In this document: positions 57,437 to 64,000 of the stretch, piece after piece
How the letters are laid out: each line of letters begins with the position of its first letter
Position numbering within the stretch: position 1 is the first letter of the stretch
Source: Spirometra erinaceieuropaei
Lineage: Eukaryota; Platyhelminthes; Cestoda; Diphyllobothriidea; Diphyllobothriidae
NCBI GenBank assembly: GCA_902702965.1
Contig: CACRXP010000021.1
Span: 1,706,271 to 1,770,270 of the forward strand
Direction of reading: 5' to 3'
DNA length: 64,000 nt
Notes under the pieces: generated by a model
Database searches by the model: none
What the model was told of the DNA's origin: nothing
The model's input: the letters and a program-made list of their open reading frames with translations, nothing else
Program-made: the position numbers and the translations under genes

Positions 57437-57627
57437 GGTTCTCCACCAATCCGAATACCGTCAGGCAGGTTCCATAGTAGATCGGTGGAAGATGCAGAGG
57501 CACCGTAAGGACTTCCAGCGGTGAAGATGAGGTTGGGGATTGGACGTGCCAAGAGAGAGAGACCTCAGTAGCCGGTTCCTGCAGGGCACAGTGCAATATG
57601 TCCGTCACAGCCGCGGACAGCTTATCA
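57437..57627 (-). CDS. VWA5A-like: VWA5A-like protein, exon 3 of those seen
   Basis: 191 bp; acceptor ...gttccttcatccag (57628-57641), donor GTGAGT (57436-57431). The first base completes the codon left by exon 2, and the exon ends in phase 1, matching exon 4. It encodes DKLSAAVTDILHCALQEPAT, then EVSLSWHVQSP and LTVPLHLPPIYYGTCLTVFG. In VWA5A-type proteins the segment just after the VWA domain has a helix (L...L...LQP), a strand 'V.L.W.L' and a 'PP.F.G..L..' motif, all visible here. A PLE begins about 85 bp into the downstream intron. Confidence 0.85.
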
Positions 57628-57777
57628 CTGGATGAAGGAACAAATGGTGGTTGAGACAAAGAGTTATTCGTTGGAAGGACAAATGCGGAACGAAAGACAA
57701 CCAGGAAAGAAAAATGGGCGGAAGATGAAAATCGAAAAGGAGATTGTAAGGAAGCAAATCCATGCAAAAGAACTCAC

Positions 57778-57911
57778 GGATCTTGGACGAAAACGACCTT
57801 TCCCTGACCAGATCTCGCAAGAGACCTTAGGACGCTGGTACTTCCATCGAAGCGCAACCCGATAACAAAGAGACGCGAGTCAGCTGAGTGCTCTCTTACC
57901 AGAGATAGCAG
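57778..57911 (-). CDS. VWA5A-like: VWA5A-like protein, exon 2 of those seen (end of VWA domain)
   Basis: 134 bp between acceptor ...ctccattttag (57912) and donor GTGAGT (57777-57772). Phase 0 at the start, phase 2 at the end, agreeing with both neighbours. It encodes LLSLVREHSADSRLFVIGLR, then FDGSTSVLRSLARSGQGKVV and FVQD. This is the last strand-helix unit of a VWA domain ('..LV......R.F.iGiG......L..lA..g.G...FV'). The usual GIGEG-like motif is changed to GLRFDG. Confidence 0.85.
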
Positions 57912-58037
57912 CTAAAATGGAGGAATATATATATGAGTAGGGTAAGGCGAAAGCCCTAGACAACCACCAACCCAAGACCGGGATGAGGATGGGTGGGAAA
58001 TTTAAAGGCGTTGAAATCGTCAGGATGCCCAACTCAC

Positions 58038-58224
58038 CTCACTTTGGTTGTCGAAATATCTGTCCGTGAGAAAGATGATCTGACGACTCCAATCCATACC
58101 TGTGAGTGGAATCGCATAAATGGCTTCGAGGGCACGTCGTATCCTATAACCGACCATGTCGGCCTCCATTGCCTCCTGGTAGGCAAGGGCCCGCTCTAGG
58201 GAGTCTTCAGTGTAATCGAGAGGC
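58038..58224 (-). CDS. VWA5A-like: VWA5A-like protein, exon 1 of those seen (middle of VWA domain)
   Basis: 187 bp; acceptor ...ttcgcatttatag (58225-58237), donor GTGAGT (58037-58032). The first base completes a codon begun in an exon not found in this window. It encodes PLDYTEDSLERALAYQEAME, then ADMVGYRIRRALEAIYAIPL and SRQIIFLTDRYFDN. VWA5A proteins have 'Y....(M/L)E.AL......ADLGGTEIL.PL..IY' and then '(F/L)FTDGEV'. Here the GGT threonine of the metal-ion-dependent adhesion site is replaced (VGY) and TDG reads TDR, so metal binding may be lost. The DxSxS part would lie in an upstream exon that I could not locate. Confidence 0.82.
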
Positions 58225-58269
58225 CTATAAATGCGAAATTAAGTGCCAAACCCAGTGAAACGGTAATCG

Positions 58270-58745
58270 TGGTTTAAGCAGACAGGAAAGGGCGGGCGTG
58301 GACGGCATGGCCAAACCTGCACCTAGGCATACCACCCCACCCCAAGGCCGTTAGCAGTGCAGAACTCGGCAACCAATGGCGAAAGCGCAGGAAACTGCTG
58401 TGGCCCATTCTTTGGTCTCTCAAGAGGGCACAAAGTGGGTGATCCTCAATGACCGATTGTATCATCCAAAGTAGGCCTGCGCAGCATATACCGCACTCCC
58501 TCCTCCTTACCCGTCTGAGCTCGGTATCAAAACATAGCCAAAATAGCCGAAGGCAGGAAAGGGCGCGCGTGGCCGGCATTACCAAACCTGCACCTAGGCA
58601 TACCACCCCACCCCAAGGCCGTTAGCAGTGCAGAACTCGGGAACTAATGGCCAAAGCGCAGGAAACTGATGTGGCCCAGTCTATGGTCTCTTAAATGTGT
58701 ACAAAGGGGGCGCTCATCTACGACCCATTATATCATTCAAAGACA
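58270..58745. repeat. Tandem duplication of a repeat-E segment, 271-bp period
   Basis: 'ccaaacctgcacctaggcat' occurs at 58311 and 58582, exactly 271 bp apart. Both copies continue through 'ccgttagcagtgcagaactc' and 'aaagcgcaggaaact'. Between them, 'gagctcggtatcaaaacata' resembles the 'ccggtgtcaagacagggtca' landmark of repeat E. Confidence 0.8.
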
Positions 58746-58999
58746 CTCCAACTTAAGGACTGGCAAATTGGCTGCTTCGGTGTCTTCACTTTCTGACCGC
58801 TGATTCAGACACCACAACCAGCATATCAACGTGATTCGTTGACTGCGTGGTATAAAAACCCAGTAATCCGGAAACGAAATCACCAAGGAAGTCGTCTCAC
58901 TAGTACGCCGCCATTGCTGACGACAGTGTGGAAGAATCTGCCTGTCTCCAAAGCTTCCAAACTTTCTATACAAGAAGCAGCCTCAAGGTATAATATATA

Positions 59000-59919
59000 C
59001 AGAACGTGCTACCTTACGAAATGACCAAAATTGTGAAATGTATTTTCTATTCTAAAATGTTACTTTTGTGAGGGTGTAGTAGTAACTTTCATGTGGCATC
59101 AAACCAAGGCATTCCGGTCAAGTCAGGGTGTCGGATTTCGACCAAGATCCTTATTGTTGGCGCGAGTTAATTCTGTGAAAAATAAGTGCTTGATTAGAAT
59201 GAACTTTTGTCATTCATTTCCAATACCTTTATAAATTCAAATGACATTATGTTACTCATTTGGAAGCAAATCACGTCTTTTTTCAAATTTGTCTGAAGAA
59301 TAAGAATCTTTCGGTTTTAAAAGTCTTCCTCAAACCTTGAATAACTTTGAGCCCTACCTTTCGTTACATGTGCATTCAGGGTTACCGGACTACAGGCTGT
59401 ACGTCTTTGTACAAAGTAAATCACGCATTTATACATGATTTTACGAGGAGAACATATAAATCATATAACACTATTTAATGGATGGCGACCATTTTGTCCA
59501 CTTTATAAGCGGCATTGCTATATGATCGGATGCGCTGCTGTACGATTTTTTAGTTCACGGCTTCAAAAAGTCTCATAATTAAAAACTTTTTACAACCGAA
59601 TTGATTTAGACGTAATCTCTTAACAGATAGGTAAAAAAGAACTTTTTTTCATGCTTTTATGAAATATATCTGAATGTCTGAGGGCATTGTAAATCAACGG
59701 GAAACATTTATTTTACTAAGGTAGTCATTACTTACGAAATACATTTTGCGCAGGGACTCGATAAGAAGCCCGTTCGAAAGCTAGCATTCTAAGGTGACAA
59801 GAGCATCTTCATAATTTGCGACAGGGTAATCAATACTACAATCCTGCTTAAATTATCCTTTCAAAGTAAAAACACACTTCAGAATTTCGCTTAACATTTC
59901 ACGAGGTAGTACTTACGCT
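59000..59919. mobile_element. Foldback element family A, copy 7 (diverged)
   Basis: Left end CAGAACGTGCTACCTTACGA after TA (58998-58999); right end ...TAACATTTCACGAGGTAGTACTTACG near 59917. The internal landmarks 'gtgcattcagggttaccgga' and 'ggcttcaaaaagtctcataa' match family A. It is the most diverged full-length copy in the window. Confidence 0.7.
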
Positions 59920-60015
59920 TATGACCTAATTAATCGCAAATGAGACGATGGTGTTCATATTTCAGGTACACTGCATTAATGGCGGTCCTGCGTTGCGACA
60001 TGACAGGCGAAACCA

Positions 60016-60987
60016 CAGTGAGTGACCGATCTTATGAAATGTTGGTCAGAATTCCGAAATACGTTTTCGATCAGGAAGGATTACCTAGGTGTAGCCGTAA
60101 TACTAAATATTTTGCGGCATAATCCTTTAATATTTTGGAATTGGCAGGATGCCGGCTTTTGAATGCATTTCTTCTTAATACACTGTAGAAATTGTTCCCG
60201 GTAAAAAAAAAATTGACTACATACGTAGCATGCCTTTTTCACATCGATAATCAGGGTCTTATAAATTCAAATATACCTTGTAACAAACATTAACAAGAAT
60301 ATTTTTTTACTCTCACTCTTAATACTTTATGCTAAAAAAGGAGTGTAATTGGTTTTAAAAAGTTTTAGTTGCGAGATTTTTTAAGACTGTGCATTGTCTA
60401 TTCATACAGCATCGCACTTGTGCGTTTACCACTGCTCCTCATGAAATGTAAAACAGAATCCAAATCCATTGCAAAATTCTATAGACTACATATGGTATCT
60501 TTTTAAAATCATATAAGAATCCGTGATTTTCCTTACGCGGAACGCATGCACCTTGTAGACTGGAAGCACTAAGCGCTAATGCAACGGCATATCAGGATCC
60601 AAATTATTCGGAAATTAAACAAACTATTTAAAACCTTATTATACTCCCTCTGTGAGCATTAAATATAAAGAAAACGTAATTTTCTATTAAACGAGTGAAA
60701 TAAAACATATTCTGTACATTTTGTCTGCGAAATAAATTTAAATTTACAAGACCGTCGAAAATCAATGGGAAAAGTGCATGCTATTTAAGAAGTCATTTTT
60801 ACCGCGTACGGCTTCTACAGTGGATTGAAAAGAATTGCATTCAAAAGCCGACATCCTGCCGAGTCCGAAATATTGTAGGATTATGCCGCAAGAAAATCGG
60901 TATTACGAACACATCTAAGTAATCCTTCCTAATCGGAAAGGCACTTCAGAATCTTGGCCATCATTTCATGACATCGGTCACTCACTG
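60016..60987. mobile_element. Foldback element family B, copy 3
   Basis: 972 bp. The left end CAGTGAGTGACCGATCTTAT mirrors the right end ATGACATCGGTCACTCACTG. The right flank is TA and the left is CA. Arms include 'ttttggaattggcaggatgc' on the left and 'cgacatcctgccgagtccga' on the right. No coding capacity. Confidence 0.88.
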
Positions 60988-60989
60988 TA

Positions 60990-61870
60990 AAGTACCCAAC
61001 AAGTGCTTTTTTGTTGTCTATCAGCACTACCCTGCAACCCTTAACTGGCATGTTGAAGGGCTAGTGTTAGCCTCTAACCTCCAAGGCAGGAGATACAGGA
61101 AGCTACCTCCCTAGCTTGTTGCCTGAAGCAACGGATTTCACGAGGAATGCGAATTAAAAGAGCAGTGTTGCTTTTTAATTTTCATAAAAATTAACTGCTA
61201 ACTTTAATTTAATCAGTTTGAACTGAGGTCTACAGGCACAAGCCGAAAATTTAGCCAGCTCTTAACTAGTGCTCTTGCTGCCAGTATGGTATCCGGTAAC
61301 CGCAATATGAATGAGGTTTGGGAGGAGTCAAAGCCTACGACCAACGCGCTCGGAGTGGACTTCCAGTAATTCGCTGATCAGTTGCATAACAGTTCAAACG
61401 ACAGCTGTCCCATTCGTGTCCGAATTTGATTGCAACACAATCTACTCAAAGGTACAGTCGAGAATTCGATGTTTAATGCATTATGAATTTTGCAAAGGCC
61501 AGTGGGGTGGAAGACATGATCGCTGGGGTATTCCCCGACGCAGTAATATGGATTATGCGACTCGTGGATACGCATCTACCTCCGCAGTTCTAAAAGAGAA
61601 GGGCGGATGAAAAGCATCAGTTACTCCCAAGTGTGTCTGAACTCACTCTGGAAAGAGAGCCTCGTGTGTGCTTCCGAATCCAACTATCTGGAAGCGGCAA
61701 TCGGAAGGCAAAGACTTGAGGAAGATTAGAAGTGCTCTCTTCGCTAGTTGCATGCTCTCGCCTGCCATGCTTCCTGATGAAGGCGAAAGAAGATGAAACA
61801 GCAAGAGACAATGAAAAGATTAAGACTGAAAAAATGAAGCAGATTATGGTTATAATCATGATCGTAAAGA
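60990..61870. other. No gene recognised upstream of the gap
   Basis: No exon of the VWA5A-like gene found. A 36-codon plus-strand frame at ~61484-61606 (SGVEDMIAGVFPDAVIWIMR) looks coding-like but cannot be assigned. Confidence 0.3.
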
Positions 61871-61875
61871 GAAGA

Positions 61876-62171
61876 NNNNNNNNNNNNNNNNNNNNNNNNN
61901 NNNNNNNNNNNNNNNNNNNNNNNNNNNNNNNNNNNNNNNNNNNNNNNNNNNNNNNNNNNNNNNNNNNNNNNNNNNNNNNNNNNNNNNNNNNNNNNNNNNN
62001 NNNNNNNNNNNNNNNNNNNNNNNNNNNNNNNNNNNNNNNNNNNNNNNNNNNNNNNNNNNNNNNNNNNNNNNNNNNNNNNNNNNNNNNNNNNNNNNNNNNN
62101 NNNNNNNNNNNNNNNNNNNNNNNNNNNNNNNNNNNNNNNNNNNNNNNNNNNNNNNNNNNNNNNNNNNNNNN
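61876..62171. other. Assembly gap (296 N)
   Basis: A run of N ends exactly at the start of a GAA array, so the gap probably reflects an unresolved GAA/GAAGA repeat. Confidence 0.98.
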
Positions 62172-62260
62172 GAAGAAGAAGAAGAAGAAGAAGAAGACGA
62201 GGAAGAAGACGAAGAAAAAGAAGAAGAAGAAGAAGAAGAAGAAGAAGAAGAAGAAGAAGG
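62172..62260. repeat. (GAA)n array
   Basis: About 30 GAA units with rare GAC/GAG/AAA variants directly after the gap; the Lys-rich and Leu-rich ORFs across it are artefacts. Confidence 0.95.
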
Positions 62261-62360
62261 GGAAGCAAGATTATTGTTCCTAGTGTTTTTTAGTATATAA
62301 ACATGTTATTTGCGCCAACTTTTTACAATTTGAGTTTTAGACAATGCAGAAAATTCCAAA

Positions 62361-62398
62361 TATACATATATATACAATATATATATATAAATATATAA
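62361..62398. repeat. (TA)n-rich microsatellite
   Basis: 'acatatatatacaatatatatatataaatatata'-type sequence, not attached to a recognisable SINE end. Confidence 0.7.
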
Positions 62399-62559
62399 AG
62401 TTCCACTTGAAATTTATCCCTTCGTTGTTGAAACACGGGGATTAACGTTAATGCTTTATCCTGCGGATGAGGCCTGAGGTATGCAGAATCCAATGGTCAA
62501 CATCTAGCAATTTTTCCACTGCTTGGCATGGCCCAACATATAGCAATTCAGTCAGACTT

Positions 62560-63050
62560 TGTCCAATTTATTCGGGACAAAGACGGCAATACAATCATAA
62601 TGCAGGAATTAATCCCAAAAAACAAGAGAGAGATGGAGGTGGCCATTTCTGGCTTATCAGCTGTAGTCACTCAGCCTCTGGGTCATCGATTATTGAGCGT
62701 TTTAATCGATGAGCTACGGGCCCTATGTCCCGTGCGGTTATGGTAACAGCCAAACGATATGCCCCAATGCTTGAAAACGGTGTGTGTTGTGAATTCTGGT
62801 AAAATGGCGCTCTCGCCAACCAGTCATACCCAACACCCGGGGCTTGATCCCCCGACCTGTTTGTTATAAGCCCAATGCCCTAATCACTGAGATGAGGGGC
62901 TTTTTGTTTCATCCGTTGCGATCGGGTATATACTACGGCACACTGAAACGGCGCCTACCAATCGAGTTACGGAACCTGTTCGTCCCGTTGTGCCTTGAGG
63001 CCCAATCTAGAGCCTTCGCAGGCAGTCGCATATCGACTAGTAGATACAAG
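62560..63050 (-). mobile_element. SINE fragments, minus strand
   Basis: Three pieces of the SINE in minus orientation. Body/tail is at 62565-62700 ('gccatttctggcttatcagc'), the tRNA head with body start at 62815-62905 ('cttgatcccccgacctgttt'), and the 3' block at 62950-63040 ('acggaacctgttcgtcccgt'). Order and spacing are disturbed, implying more than one insertion. Confidence 0.65.
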
Positions 63051-63069
63051 CAGATAGCGAAGTGCCAAT

Positions 63070-63555
63070 CAAAACCGACTGGACAACAAGTCCGGGGATC
63101 ATTGCTAGAGCGTTCGAATCAGTAACCAAAGATCCCGGGTTTGAGTCCCAGGTGGTTTACACTTGAGACTCGGACTGATGACGACTAATAAGTCAGAAAT
63201 GACCATTCCGGTCCGCCATGTCTTTGTCGGTACCATCTTACTTACCTATACTAGTAGTCGCTGTGTGACTACCTGCGAGGGTTCTGGTATGAGCCCCAAG
63301 GCACAACGGAACGAGCACGTTCCGCGACCTGGTCGGTGAGCGACCATCTGTCATAATAGTTAAAATTCCCTGTCGCAACCGACAGCAGACCGAGAACGCG
63401 GCTCAGTGGTAGAGTGTCAAACTCCACGACCAGAGATCCCGAGTTCGAATCTTAAGTGATCCACACTTGGGGTTGTGTATGACTGGCTGCCGATGACTAA
63501 TAAGCCAGAAATGGCCATTCCGGTCTCCCTTGCCTTTGTCGGTACTTCATTATCT
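63070..63555 (+). mobile_element. Two plus-strand SINEs in tandem
   Basis: The first copy is at 63070-63360 (box-B-like 'gatcccgggtttgagtccca', body 'gacgactaataagtcagaaa', tail 'tgtctttgtcggtaccatct', 3' block with 'gcacaacggaacgagcacgt'). The second is at 63365-63555, starting with a very tRNA-like head 'gcggctcagtggtagagtgt' and 'gatcccgagttcgaatctta', then body and tail. A 77-94 codon ORF on each strand at 63417-63708 is a shadow. Confidence 0.8.
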
Positions 63556-64000
63556 GCACGTTCCAAACATGGCGGCAGCATGTTGGAACCATTTTCTGGT
63601 ACGGCCAATATCTCGGTCCAGCTGCTAAGTCGGATTTTGGAAGAGCGAATGATTTCACCCAAGTCCGATCTCAAGCGACCCCTAACGGTGTTCAATTTCA
63701 CGGGTTAACCAAAGAATCAGAAGCTCTTCAGCAACGGCACTCGAAAAAATAATGACAGAGTTAAGCATGCTACTAATGCTTTTGGGAAATGCCGTAAACA
63801 GGGTTCTCGTTTCTGAGGTGGAAATGGAATCACTTGCCTAACGTAACCGTACGCGCACTGTTTCAGTAACTCACACGATAAGAACGAAATATAGTTTTAG
63901 GAGATGAGTAATTGTCAGAAGTTTGTATTCGGCAGCGAACGGTCTTCCCTTAGTTGCACATAAAACGACATGCGAAGATGCAGTCCATGGAAGAGAACTA

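Noticed and set aside
61732..62283. Lys-rich and Leu-rich ORFs across the gap
   Set aside because: They are produced by the run of N and the GAA repeat.
63390..63455. Apparent tRNA gene with good box A and box B
   Set aside because: It is the head of a SINE with the standard downstream body; no complete cloverleaf could be closed.
1..64000. CRISPR array, bacterial operons, prophage
   Set aside because: No regularly spaced short direct repeats, no operon-like ORF packing and no Shine-Dalgarno-led genes; split exons and retroelements show a eukaryotic genome.

Overview
This is an intron- and repeat-dominated eukaryotic window (about 40% GC, long AT-rich non-coding tracts, trinucleotide arrays, one 296-base assembly gap). 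The mix of Penelope-like retroelements with GIY-YIG endonucleases, Ty3/gypsy remnants and tRNA-derived SINEs suggests a flatworm, most likely a large-genome tapeworm of the Spirometra/Diphyllobothrium type. That assignment is inference from element style, not a database match. No bacterial gene organisation, CRISPR array, rRNA or stand-alone tRNA gene was found.

One host gene is supported. Six exons on the minus strand, running from 58224 down to 43783, encode the C-terminal ~470 residues of a VWA5A-like protein (von Willebrand factor A domain-containing protein 5). All splice sites are GT/AG and all five exon junctions agree in phase. Two introns are short (126 and 150 bp). The other three are 6.3, 2.8 and 3.6 kb and are filled with transposons. 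The N-terminal exons (VIT domain, first part of the VWA domain) were not found and probably lie beyond the right edge or in the gap.

Everything else recognisable is mobile or repetitive. (a) Penelope-like elements (PLEs) lie at 0.2-0.5, 1.6-2.3, 15.3-15.9, 17.1-18.1, 20.4-21.0, 28.5-28.8, 30.9-31.9, 38.9-40.0 and 55.6-57.4 kb. Their ends carry hammerhead-ribozyme motifs, and in several copies the motif is present at both ends in opposite orientation. Three insertions have 11-12 bp target-site duplications. (b) Two related families of ~0.6-1.0 kb foldback elements (A and B) start CAGT, sit at TA sites and are almost entirely inverted repeat. (c) A nested Ty3/gypsy ruin at 37.5-42.1 kb contains a foldback element and a PLE; a second gypsy ruin at 44.9-47.1 kb lies inside a host intron. 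(d) tRNA-derived SINEs, often in head-to-head pairs and often ending in a (TA)n tail. (e) A 1,007-bp nonautonomous DNA transposon with terminal inverted repeats is nested in a foldback element at 53.1-54.1 kb. (f) A degenerate interstitial telomere-like tract lies at 4.2-4.4 kb.

Region by region: 0-5 kb has PLE, SINE and telomere-like debris; 6-14 kb has three family-A foldbacks in anonymous DNA; 15-22 kb has PLEs, hammerheads, foldback B1 and SINEs; 22-32 kb has further repeats, foldbacks B2 and A4 and PLEs; 32-37 kb is anonymous; 37-42 kb is the nested gypsy/PLE/foldback cluster; 43.8-58.2 kb is the VWA5A-like gene with its transposon-filled introns; 59-64 kb has foldbacks, the gap and SINEs.

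The most interesting non-coding signals are the hammerhead motifs, which fall into four architectures, above all a complete one inside a long hairpin at 52018-52144.
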